Assembly (NCBI GenBank): GCA_002104985.1 | Contig: MCGO01000245.1 | Location: 1 to 52,927, forward strand | Direction of reading: 5' to 3' | DNA length: 52,927 nt | Source of the DNA: Rhizoclosmatium globosum | Taxonomy: Eukaryota; Chytridiomycota; Chytridiomycetes; Chytridiales; Chytriomycetaceae | Part shown: positions 22,001-32,455 of the stretch, in pieces | Numbering within the stretch: position 1 is the first letter of the stretch | Layout: every line of letters starts with the position of its first letter | Program-made: the position numbers and the translations under genes | The notes under the pieces: model-generated | Told to the model about the DNA's origin: nothing | The model's database searches: none | Seen by the model: the letters and a program-made list of their open reading frames with translations, nothing else

Positions 22001-22499
22001 TGTAACAATCACACGTCCAACTCGCGTTGTCCCAGACGGACAAGGCGGCTGTGCCTGTCACGACCCAACACCAATGCCAGACCCAAACCGCCGCTCCTTA
22101 GCAAGATTCCCCATCAATGCACCAATAAGCATCAAGGAAATCGAAATACACGCGCCAACGAAAAAGGAATCCGGACAACGATCACTTGAAGTGAGCGTTC
22201 TTGCAGGTGGCTGTTTTTCTTTGGCGTCGGCGTGTGGGAATTGGGGGCTGTATGGAAAAAAGTTTCATCCGTGGGGGTATGGGCGGCACTTTTATGGAGC
22301 TAATTTTTGGGGAGGATGTGGAGGTTGTGAAATATTCACTTGTGGAAAGGTTGCGGCCTGTGGGTCTCTTGAAAGTGCGTGTGGATCTGGTGAAGCATAT
22401 TCTGGTGGCTGTGGCACTAAATTCAATGGTGGAGGTGGAGCTGGTGGTAGCGCTGGCGGTTGCGGAGGAGGGGGTGGTTGTGGTGGAGGAGGGGGGTGA
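19069..22499 (+). CDS. Arrestin-like, SH3 and GRDP fusion protein
   Basis: Exons 19069-20204, 20257-20381, 20439-21686 and 21742-22499 give 1088 residues. Residues about 1-310 look like an arrestin N/C beta-sandwich pair (FIVETGGLDNPIVQG, then SLHAKVIFTTS). An SH3 domain follows across the first intron: TRSFRPLKSHADELSLNIGE, then DGWAYTV and GEAGFIQMHYV. After a Pro/Val linker comes the GRDP (DUF1399) region with its two signature motifs, DVALMWHAHMLNP and DVDLMWHTHQCHP. The C-terminus is Gly/Cys-rich (GGCGGGGGCGGGGG). GRDP proteins in plants and fungi are linked to stress and RNA roles. The arrestin and SH3 parts suggest a membrane-cargo or ubiquitin-ligase adaptor. Start could also be the ATG at 19099. 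Confidence 0.8.
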
Positions 22500-22601
22500 G
22501 GAACGTTGATTCTTAGTTCTATGTGTTTTTTGATTGTACCATCATTTATGAAATAAACATGACAAGTTAGCCCCATTTCGTACTTAAATTCCTGCGCGAA
22601 G

Positions 22602-22813
22602 CTTACCGTACATTTATTATTTACGCCATCTCATCAAAACGCAAAGTGTTGGAGTACAAAGTCTGCAGATACCATTACTGCAGCGCCTCCAATAACTCCA
22701 ATCACAACTTACTGTACATTAATTATTTACGTCATCTCATCAAAACGCAAAGTGTTGGAGTACAAAGTCTGCAGATCCCATTACTGCAGCGCCTCCAATA
22801 ACTCCAATGACAA
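22602..22813. repeat. 106-bp tandem duplication over the ZIP gene 3' end
   Basis: 22602-22707 and 22708-22813 are near-identical (about five or six differences). Both begin CTTACYGTACATT and end CCAATSACAA. The second copy holds the last 74 nt of the ZIP coding sequence, including its stop. The first copy lies beyond the stop and is a spare 3' end. Confidence 0.9.
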
Positions 22814-23884
22814 TCCACGCAAACACTCGTATATACACATCTTTCATACTCGGTTTCCCATGATTCCCAATCCCACCTTTTTCAATCCATTCGATGGCAC
22901 TGGGAAGCAGTTCCCCAAACGCAATTGTAGCCATAATTCCACTCACACCAGCCAACATCTTTTCTATCCGCCCCGGTTTACTGATTATTTCGGCACCACC
23001 AAGACACCATGCGATAATAACGCCGAGTGGTTCCATGAGACCATTCAGCAATGTTAAAAAAAGGACTCTTGATTTCGATCGAGATGTGTACCATAGAGGC
23101 AAAGCGACGATCATTCCCTCTGCATTTTGGAGTAAATTATTCAGAGAGAACAAGAAATGCAACTTACCCAGCACATTATGGAGGAGAATTGCAATACACA
23201 GCGATATTCCAAGTTTCAAGTTGGAAACAGTGGTTAGAGCGACACTGACACCTTCCGGCAGATTGTGCAGCGCAAGTCCCATATATGTCACAAATGAACT
23301 TCGGACCATGGAAATAGTATTCGCACCGCTTGAAGTCGCCCCAAACATTTTCATCAAAAACGCCTCGAATGCAGAGGGTGTTGCGAACGAGTTTTGTTTT
23401 TCTAAATCCTCTGTTATGTGTTCCTCCAATAGTCCCAATTCCCCTTCATGGCTTTCTTTGTTACAGCTTTCATTTGAGTGAGAAGTTGAGTGAAGAAGCC
23501 ACTCAATTGCAGCCATTAACGCTGCACCCACAAAAACACACAATATCGATGAAGGAAAACCGGCGACAGGAAGCGACTCGAAAAAGAGGCCAAGCGACAG
23601 GGCAACCATCACCTTCAAAGTAGTTGAAAGTAGTTTAACTTTAAGATACCATCAAAAAGCAACGAACCCCCGCCGAGCATGCTTGCAACCTTCCAAACAA
23701 CGCTGCGTTACTTGCCGAGAGAGTATTGACTGGCGGCGGGTTTGGGATGAGAACAAGGAGGATCACAGCACCTGGTTCCGCTTTGTCAGTGCTCTCCCAG
23801 GCCTCTTTCTGCGCTTTTCTTACCGAATGTTGTGCCTGCTCCAGCAACAATGGCAAGAAAGAGCGGTAGTGTTGATGAGGACAT
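22740..23884 (-). CDS. ZIP family metal transporter, ZupT-like
   Basis: Exons 23884-23824, 23771-23650, 23612-23168 and 23119-22740 give 335 residues. Hydrophobic segments suit eight membrane helices. The metal-site helix IV has the motif ALHNLPEG. Helix V reads LLHNVLEGMIVALPLW across the third intron, so the usual HNxPEG there has Leu for Pro. SLGLFFE and LLNGLMEPLG match ZupT-like ZIPs. There is a His/Glu-rich loop after helix III (HSTSHSN...HEGELGLLEEH). These proteins import zinc and related divalent metals into the cytosol. The gene starts 108 bp after the Argonaute stop, on the same strand. Confidence 0.85.
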
Positions 23885-23992
23885 TCTTGGACAAGAAAAC
23901 AAAAGAAATTCAAACACAGCAATTAACCTTTACTAATACACACATCCAGCAAGCTCAAACCAAATACAATAAATGAATACAATAGATACACC

Positions 23993-26900
23993 TTACACCC
24001 AATACATGGTGTTCAAGACTTCAGCAGAAACTGGCTGGAACTCAGCAATTGCAGCTGCAGAATCCCCAAGACCCACTGAACTGGCTCCACTTTCAGATCC
24101 GTTGATTCCACCGGGACGATGGTATCGTGCCTGTTCCGCCGCTAAACACGCATAGTAAGCAGCTGGTGCAAGCGACACGGATTTGTTTGCACGTCCATAT
24201 GTCCAACAACTGGCATATATGATTTGCTGTAGTTCATCCGCTCTGAACTGGCTCTGGTCCAAAATCACTTGATAATGTGTTGCGCGCGAAGTTCCTTGGA
24301 TTCCTTGGTGCGAGAACAAAAAGAAATCAAATTCACTGGGATGTGTGACACCTTGGTGTACAGAAAATCATGAGTATGTCTAAAAAAAGCATCGTCAAAC
24401 AACAAACCAGAGTCAATCACTGTGCCCGGTTTACAGTTTCCGTTTCTGTCTCCATCTCGGCCGTCCACGGGGAAGAAGCGATGCATATGTCGTTTGTTGA
24501 CAATCACAAACGTAATCTTTGCATCACCGCAACCGATTCGATTCAATACACGTTTCAGCGCATTGATTTCGACCAACGAGACTTCTTCCATTTGTCCATC
24601 GCTAACTCCAGTTCTCAAAAAGATGATCCGCTTGGGAAGGACTCTGTTGCGTGTGTAGAAAAGTTGAAACAGAGTGTGCGCCATGCCTTCAAGGTCAGTG
24701 ATCGATTGAACTTTGGGAGCTTGGGCACGAACAACTGACCGAAACTCCACATATCTGACAAAAAAGTCAATAAAACAAGTTCTCAGCAACGAAGAAGAGA
24801 ATACTCAACTTGTTGTCAATCGATCCAACTACCGCAACATTGCTGACGTCCCCATAAACTCCAGCACCAGGATGCGTCATTGCCGCACCCATCACCATAG
24901 TAGGAACATCATCCCCAAGCTTCCCATAAAATCGTGAAGGCTCCACAATCGTATTCAATCCACCCATTTTCTTGTTAATCTTCTGCGCAAAGTTAACTCC
25001 AACACCATTTGCTATCTTCCCCCCAAAATGCTTCGTCGACAAGATACACTGCGTAACACACGACACCTTCCCCGTCCGCGTCAAGAACTTGATCTCATCA
25101 TACATTCCACTCTTCCCAACCATAATACAGAACACCATCACCTGAAGCTCTTGCAACGGCGCAGGTCCGACCCCATCTCCAGACGCAGCAGCAATCGCAA
25201 TACGAACACCTTCATTCAACGTCTCTTCAACACTCATTCTCCGCTTCTCAAACATCACATCATTCAAATTCCTCCGCGCCATTTGGATACCGAGTTTCTG
25301 ACATTCACGGGTAACCTGTTCAAAGAACGGTTCAACGTTCCTGAGTCCCCGACTTTCTCCAAACACAGCCACACTCCAAAAGGGAAGCGGAGCTGCTCTG
25401 TAAAACTTGAAATCTCTTGAATGCTGATAATCAAGCCCCACATTCTCCTTCACGTCCAACACAGACCCACCAGCCCCATTTACAGTTGGCGGAGGAAGAA
25501 CCCTTGCATCAATAGTCATCAACTTATTCTCCAACTCGACACCCCAAGCCCTCATTTCAACATCATCCAACGAGTTCCTCGCGTTCAGCGTTTCACGACC
25601 TTCCGCGATCCCAGTCCTCCGAACATCAGGTTTGACAGCCGTGAATTTAATCACCTCTTGTGTCTGGATATCGCTCAGTTTCCCGATATGTCTCTGCCCC
25701 TCCTTCACAACCAAAAACTCCATCGGAATCAGGATCTTCATGTCGTCGTTCTTGGAGCAATCGATGCACGGGAAATCAGGGTATTGGATTCGTTTTGCAT
25801 AGGTTTTTTCAAAGTATTGCGTGACGGTGCATTGTCCGCCGTCTCGGAGTTTCACGATGGCGCGGTCGGGGGTTTCGTGGGAGAGGCCTTTGATTCTGTA
25901 GCCGCGGGACATGTGGGTTGCTTTTACGTTTAGGCCGCGGAGGAATTTGCTGAGTCTTGTGAAGGCGACTGTTCCGGGGCGGATGTCTCGTGGGTTCACG
26001 CCGCGGATGTCGTTTTTGTTGAAGACCATTGCGATGACTCGATGGAGTGGTTCTGATGTATATCGGCGTTAAGATATCATGTGAACATTGAAGCGCATTG
26101 AACTTTACCTGCTGGATAAAATGCTGTCTTTGCCATGTCAATCGTCAAAATCATTTCACCCATCGTAGCTTTCACACTCTGTTTCCAGCCCTCACCCAAC
26201 GTCAATCCATCAGAAAGATTAAATCTCGGGTTGTACGGTTTATAAAATCCCCACTGCGTCGCTTTATGAATTGCCGTGAACGTCATGTTTGGTCGATACG
26301 CACAAATCAGCTGCAAGACATTGACAGCAACCTGTGGAACATCTCCAACACCAGTACCAATAAACTCCTTCAAAGCAGCCATACCAACCATCCGCGTGAA
26401 CTTGATCGTAAGTTGAAACACTTGTCTCCTACAAACTCCAAAATCAACACCACAAACCGCAAAAGAAAACAACACAAACCTCGAATCATCTTCCTCAGGC
26501 CTCCCTTTATCCACATACACAACCTCAAACCCCTGCCCCGCAGCTGGAATCCCCAAATCATTCACAGTCCACAGAATATGTTCAGCATCCGTAACCCCCA
26601 CATTCCCCGTCTGTCTCATCCACTGCTCGAAAATCTTTCGCGTGACGGGTCTCGTTGTCTCCGGCTTCATTTGAACGTCTACACCGGAAATCAATCAGTA
26701 ATGGGATGGCACCCCTTCAAAATCAAGGCATAAACTCTCTCACCCCATTGATAAAAGTCGCTTTGAGGGATTTTTGAGAGGCGGAAGCTGTTGGAGTAGA
26801 CTTTGATGCGACGGCCGAGGGTTCCGTAGTCTGGACGGTATGCGCGTTCTCTTTCGACACTGGGTTTGAGGAGGGGCAAGTCTGTGTCCATTGGTTCTGG

Positions 26901-27638
26901 GATAGGAAGGAGACGTTCTGTGGGGATGGTAGCCAGCGCGGTAAACTGGAGGGGAACCAAAGCGCTGCTGGCACTGTTGCCTGATGGGATGCGAGGTCGA
27001 CCTTGTTCATTTCGTCCGATATCTCCTCTGCCATGGTCACTTCGTCTTTGGTCGTTTCTGCCATAGTCACCTCGTCCACGATCATTTCCTCCCTCGAATC
27101 TGCGGCCATCATCTCTCCGGCCCTCATCTCTTCGTCCATCATCTCTTTGTCCGTACCCAAAGTTGGCACCATCTCCTTGACGTGAAGGACTTGCAGACCG
27201 ATCACGAGAATACCTTCCACCACCGCCACCACCCCTTGAAGATGAAGCACCGCCACCACCTCTCTCATAACCACCACCACCTCTTTGTCGACCATGATCA
27301 TCTCTCCTCTCCGAATATTCTCCGTCTCGTCGAACATCTCCACGACTCGGACCACTTGAATAGTCCGAGGTCACTTCCCTCCTTCCAGCCCCACTATCCC
27401 TTCCACCTTGATAAGAACCTCCCTGACCAAAAGAAGAAGAAGAGAATGGTGCATCCATGGACACAAAAGCATCCCCTCTTTGAAACACGTCTGATTGATA
27501 TTGATATTGATATTCATCTGTTGTTGACGTTGTCGATGATGTTTTCGGAACATGAAAAAATGCCGCCGCAGATGAGGGTTGTGGCGCAGAAGCATAAGAA
27601 TATGTAGACGGATGTGTGGAAGAAGATGAAGCAGGCAT
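23993..27638 (-). CDS. Argonaute, predicted slicer-inactive
   Basis: Exons 27638-26744, 26678-26480, 26428-26109, 26052-24810, 24754-24408 and 24351-23993 give 1120 residues. The N-terminus is a long disordered RGG/RDD region. Then come N, PAZ, MID and PIWI domains. The MID 5'-phosphate pocket looks kept: YDEIK, TQC, QKINKKMGGLN. In PIWI the four catalytic positions are changed by my alignment: GADVTHP is GAAMTHP, the glutamate finger position is Gln (PKVQSI), RDG is RTG in FLRTGVSDGQM, and the His of YYAH is Cys in YYACLAAEQARYH. It should bind guides but not cut. The start is uncertain: an acceptor-like CATACACAG precedes an open frame at 27704, so a further 5' exon is possible. Confidence 0.85.
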
Positions 27639-27780
27639 AGTCGGAGCGGCTGGAATAGCTGCACCACGAATAAAAGAAACAGAGATACGACTTCCATCCG
27701 ACAACTGTGTATGATAAATTAATTGTCTGCTCTATGAATTTGATTGTCTTCATCTGTTTGTTGCACTTCTTCATGGCTTG

Positions 27781-28045
27781 TTGCATGACACAATGCATAT
27801 TGCACTCGTTCCTCGCTCAATAAGAAGGTTATTATCTTCTGGTTCACTTCGCGAAAGGTCGTTCGCTGCGCTCACACTTTTTCTTTCTATGCTCACTACG
27901 TTTGCTATTCTTCGCTTGTTTCCACGCAACCTTAAACCTCCTTCGTTCCTCAGTCTATTTTTCGATTGTTCGAGTTCGCCCGTTCGACATTCCTTCACTC
28001 GTTCCTCCTTCAGTCATGATCTCACTCGTAGGTCTCTCTCACTCC
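27781..28045. repeat. Inverted repeat arm 1, GCTCGTTCCTCGCTC-type repeat
   Basis: About 265 bp matching, in reverse complement, the repeat at 29572-29880. Shared landmarks are TGACACAATGCATATT, the GGTCGTTCGCTGCGCTCAC block, CTTCGCGAA and GTCATGATCTCACTCGTAG. It lies between the Argonaute 5' end and a small minus-strand gene. No protein coding seen. Confidence 0.85.
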
Positions 28046-28085
28046 CGTGACTAGTGAACCCAAAAAAGGAATAATAAGAGAAGGG

Positions 28086-28592
28086 CACGAACCTCTTTTC
28101 CATCAGTTTCACGAACCACGTTTTTCCCAACATCGTGTTCGTATTCAAGAGTGGCAGTAGTGTCGGAAGTGCGGGTAAGACTGTCAAAAGAGAGTACAGT
28201 CAATACCAAACACAAGCCAGAACAAGGAAAACACACGTCTTTATCTTTCCATATCGACGGAACAAGGCTTCGAGTTCGGTTGTCTGGTTGAGATGGTTTA
28301 GTTGCAATTGGAGGGTGGCGAAATGAGTAAGGTCGTAAGGGATAGAAAGAAAGAGGAGGAAGGAGACAAGTGGCAATGGCACGGGTTTCCATGTTTCCAA
28401 GGATTGAGCCAAGCACTGGTTTTGATTGTCCCTTTTCCCTTTCCCTTTCCCTTCCTTCAAAGTAGTCATAACTTAGAAGGTGGGTGTGTCCATAGGAAAC
28501 TGTACCCACTCTGGCACCTAAAACAAACACGTATTGCATCGTACCTGAGCCTCTCTTGTGAAGCGAGCCAGTTGCAGCCTTGAAGAACTCAT
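28086..28592 (-). CDS. Possible small multi-exon gene, unknown
   Basis: An ATG at 28592 opens a frame reading SSSRLQLARFTREAQ up to a GTACG donor. Further down, a frame with LQLQLNHLNQTTELEALFRR runs to a GTGTG donor near 28228. It joins across an intron to a frame reading TSDTTATLEYEHDVGKNVV that is open to about 28090. The exon between is not resolved and the 3' end is unclear. The central part is helical and coiled-coil-like. It is divergent from eIF3f with only about 77 bp between start codons, so the two would share a promoter. No family recognised. Confidence 0.35.
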
Positions 28593-28669
28593 TTCTTTTT
28601 TCTTGTTTTCTTTCTTGTTTTCTTCCTTTCTTTTCTTCTTTTTCTACTAACACAAACCAAAACCAACAA

Positions 28670-30382
28670 ATGGACGAAGTGTCCTCGGACTTCCTCTCGC
28701 TCTCGCTCTCTCTCGGCCAAAGCCACAGCCAAGGCAGCCGCCAAAGCCAAGTCGCCAGTGCATCAATTGAGCCGTTTGTGTACTTGACAATCCTCGGCCA
28801 CGCCCAACGACGCCCCGACGACCTTGGCCGAGTCATGGGCGTCCTTCTTGGCGCTGTCTCCGACGACGGCCTCGATGTCGACATTAGAAACTCGTTTGCC
28901 ATTGCGATTACGGAGAACGACGACGAGGTGTGTTAGGGTTATCGTTGTTTGTTAACCCTAACCCTAAGTCTCACTAACTCACTAAACTCACTTGGAAAAA
29001 CAGGTCTCAGTCGACTCGGAACTCCTCCAGCTCATGCTTGCTTCGCACTTGCAACAGAACCCGCGGGAAACCCTCGTTGGATGGTACTCAACCGGCGACA
29101 AGGTGGATGCGAACTCGGCCTTGATCCACGAATACTTTATTTCTGAGTTTGCTCCAATCAATCCTCTTCATTTGGTTGTGGATGCCGATCTCAAGGATGG
29201 CCGCATGGCTGTGAAGGCCTTTGTGACGTATGTTTCTTTTTTCATGGTCCACAAAGAGAACTTCGCCATCCCCAACAAATATTAAAAACACGCAACAGTT
29301 CTGAAGCGGGTGTGCCTTCCTCGGAATTTGCTGGAACAATGTTCATTCCAGTTCCTGCCACCGTCAAATTCAATGAAGCTGATAGATCTGTCCTGGACTT
29401 GGTTTCTCTTGCTCGTCCTCAGGATTACTCATCGGACTCCTCAAACGACCAAGAAGCGTCTACTACCTCCGTTTACTCGGATATGGAGTCGCTCGAACGG
29501 GCAATCATTTCTATTCAAGGAATGGTTGATAATATTCAGGAATGGGTGTCTGCTGTCAAGGTGAATACCAACGAGTGAGATCATGACTGAGCGAGGAACG
29601 AGACCTACGAGTGAGATCATGACTGAACGAGGAACGAGTGAAGGAATGTCGAACGGGCGAACGCGAACAATCGAAAAACCGACTGAGGAACAAAGGAGGT
29701 TTGAGGTTGCGTGGAAACAGGCGAAAAGGGACGAATAGCGAGTGAAGCGAGCAAAGAAAAGGAAGTGTGAGCGCAGCGAACGACCCTTCGCGAAGCGAAC
29801 CAGAAGATAATAACCTCCTAGTACTTCTTATTGAGCGAGGAACGAGCGAAATATGCATTGTGTCATGCAACAGGCCCTGCTCAGTGAGCGCAGCGAACGA
29901 CCTTGTACGAAGCGTGGACGAAAGCACTTCTTATTGAGCGAGGAACGAGCGAAATATACATTGTGTCATATCCAAGAAGCCCTCCTAGTGAGTGTAGCGA
30001 ACGACCTTGTGCGAAACGTGGACACGTAGACAAAATGGGGCAAATTATTGTGTCATCCAAGAAGCCCCCCTAGTGAGCATAGCGAACAAGAGTTTCAAAT
30101 AAGGAGGAACCGGTACAAACAAAAACATGGATTTTCTGTAACGCATTATTCTTACCAACACACACACATACTCACATCACTACTTAGTCCGGCGAAATCC
30201 CAGCCAACGACGCCATCGGCCGATACCTGCTCGACACTGTCTCCTCCGTCCCACTCATTCAATCTACAGACTTTGAGAAAATGTTCAACAACCACTTGCA
30301 AGACTTGTTGATGGTTGTCTATCTATCGAACTTGACCAGGACACAGTTGGCTATTGCTCAGCGTCTTCAGAACTTGGTTTAA
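28670..30382 (+). CDS. Translation initiation factor eIF3 subunit f
   Basis: Exons 28670-28927, 29004-29227, 29299-29560 and 30188-30382 give 312 residues. An MPN (Mov34) domain spans about 20-170: PFVYLTILGHAQRR, RVMGVLLGAVSD, NDDEVSVDSELLQ, ETLVGWYSTGD, SALIHEYFI, NPLHLVVD. It lacks the JAMM zinc ligands (no HSHP), as expected for subunit f, a scaffold MPN protein of the eIF3 complex. The C-terminal helical part ends LTRTQLAIAQRLQNLV. The third intron is 627 bp, ten times the local norm, and is filled with the inverted repeat. The first intron carries a TTAGGGTTA/TAACCCTAA hairpin. Confidence 0.85.
28932..28962. promoter_or_regulatory. Inverted telobox-like pair in eIF3f intron 1
   Basis: GTTAGGGTTA at 28932-28941 and TAACCCTAAC at 28953-28962 form a perfect 10-bp inverted repeat with an 11-nt loop. 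Telobox motifs (AAACCCTAA type) are known near translation genes in plants and fungi. Regulatory use here is inference. Confidence 0.5.
29572..30085. repeat. Inverted repeat arm 2, inside eIF3f intron 3
   Basis: About 310 bp (29572-29880) is the reverse complement of 27781-28045. Two more partial copies follow to about 30085, each with GAGCGAGGAACGAGCGAA, CATTGTGTCAT and an AGCGAACGACCTTGT block. All of it lies within one intron, so splicing should remove it from the eIF3f message. Confidence 0.85.
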
Positions 30383-30610
30383 AATAGGGATTGGAGTAGA
30401 AGGATATGCTTTATATGTATTTTTGAATGTCAGATGATGGATTTGGGGAATGTGCTTGGAAGTTGGGGGATTCTTATTTCTTCTTTGTGCACATATTTTT
30501 GAATGGGAAATAGCATTCACTTTTTTTCTTGCTTTACACATTATATACACAACTCAAACGCATAATATGCAAATGAACGATTTATTCAATATGGAATCAC
30601 GGCACTCTAT

Positions 30611-32316
30611 TTACTGCTCCTTCGCATCAGCCTTGGTTTCAGATGTCTTGACAACCTCCTCCATCATTTCACTCGCCATACGTTCCAACTCTTCCTGTTC
30701 TCCCTCTTCAACAACCTCTCCATTTCCATCCCCTTTCTGTCCTTGCTCAATAATCCCCATCAACCCCTCCTTATTCAACTTCCCACTCACAAGCATTTCC
30801 CGAATCGCCTCTTTACTCCCCGCATACACTTCCTTGAACACTTTACTCACCTCCGTATCCAACACAAACACCGGCCTTCCTTTCCCCTTCCCCTTCCCCT
30901 CCCCCTCGTCCCCATCCCCCCCATCCTCCAAAACAAAAAACCCATCCCTCCGTCCAACAATCGCCTGCTCACAAATCCGCCCAACAGCAACCCCAAGCGC
31001 AAGACTCAACGTAACACTAATAACAACATCAACAACCCCGCCAGCAACCGTCCCAAACCCAGGAATCATCTTCAACAGATCCGCCCCAAACATACCCGCA
31101 AGCGGCGTCGCCAGCACGTTCTTAAAGAGACTCCAATACGTGCTCCGGTTCTCCAACCCATATACTTGACAAACCCCGGTCAGCTCCGTGTACTGCGAGG
31201 TGACAACCAACGGGGCGTCGATGAAGGGGATCGGGTTCGCACCGAGGCCGGCGGATACGAGTGTGGAGGTGATGACGACGATTTTCGCGTATTCGCGTTT
31301 GGCGGATGTGTCGATGAGTTGAGCGATTTGGAAGCGGCGGTTAGAGGCGAGTGCATCTTTTGAGGGTTTGGTTGTTTGTTTTGTGGGGGGTGTGGTTGTA
31401 GTGGTATCGGAGGATTCGGGTTTGGCATCTGTAATGGTTATTGGGTTCTTTGCGAGGATGACTTGTTTGGTGGATTGGATGAGGGTGTGGAGAGGGTGTG
31501 TGGGAGATGGGGGTGATGTGTCGAGTTTGAAGGCAGTTTTCGAGAGGTCGCATGTGGAGTTGGAGCAGAACCAGCCGTTGAAGTTTGATTCGGGTACGTG
31601 TTGTTTGTATGCCTTTGAGGCACAGTCTACAAATAAATACGAAATTAAGTCATATGATCACCCCTACTAACACATTAAAAACTACAGATAATCTCACCAG
31701 AGCAAGCTGGATCCGGCTTATTCGACACACGAACCACAACGCAACCAAGACCCTTCAACATCTGTTCAGCCGCATCCGCTTCCTGCACAGCCACCAAATC
31801 GGACTTTGACAGCACAGCAACAAGAGGCACACCAAGAGCCTTAATACTATTCACAGCCTCGAGAGTTTCAGGATCGGGAAGACCGGCAACAACAATCCAG
31901 GCAGCATCCACCTTTGCATCATCATCGATATTGGGCCAACGAGAAACCTTGACAAACACAGCTTTCTTTGACTGTTTTTCCGGTGGTGTTGGAGTAGTGG
32001 CAGTGGCAGTAGTAGCAGTACCACTTGAAGCAGCATCGTCAAGAGGAACATCGCTCAAGACCTCCTCCTCTTCCCCTTCATGCTCCTCCTTTTCACCAAG
32101 CCCAACTCCAAACACTTTTGCTACTAGCGAGGAAGCCCCACTTCCCCTTGGCCCAGCAACAATTAGGCGGAATGGCTGTGATGCAAGTCGCTCCAGAACA
32201 GAGTTTTTGACAGGCTTGTCCTTGTCCTTTTCTTTGGTATCATTGGGTGTCTTGTTGCTTGGTTCTTTGCTTTGGCTGCTACTGCCACGGCCAAAGAAGG
32301 ACGAGATGCGTTTCAT
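30611..32316 (-). CDS. DUF697 protein with degenerate P-loop, copy A
   Basis: Exons 32316-31698 and 31626-30611 give 544 residues. An N-terminal Ras/Era-like nucleotide-fold domain has RLIVAGPRGSGASSLV in the P-loop place, where the usual GK(S/T) lysine is Ala. VAVLSKSDL is in the NKxD place. Then a GWFCSNSTCDL Cys pair. The C-terminal DUF697 region has GANPIPFIDAPLVV, LENRSTYWSLFKN and two hydrophobic segments (GMFGADLLKMIPGFGTVAGG and VVISVTLSLALGVAVG). In bacteria DUF697 follows GTPase domains in membrane-linked proteins such as YcjF. The start is placed at the MKR shared with copy B. Confidence 0.75.
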
Positions 32317-32455
32317 CTTTTGACTTGTGTGTTTGGAATTGTGGAAATTGGAAATTGATCCCTTATTTTTTATTTTCGACGGTGGCGACTGTGCCAAGAG
32401 AAATGCATTAATAATCTACTGTATTTCTATGATAGTGGTGGTGTGTGTAAGTGTT

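Noticed and set aside
24352..24377. A 26-nt intron in the Argonaute PIWI region
   Set aside because: Using a GTTTG donor at 24407 gives a 56-nt intron and restores the expected VTHPSEFDFF motif.
28051..28902. 283-residue minus-strand frame over the eIF3f start
   Set aside because: Its first 100 residues are antisense to eIF3f exon 1; only the part beyond 28592 may hold a real small gene.
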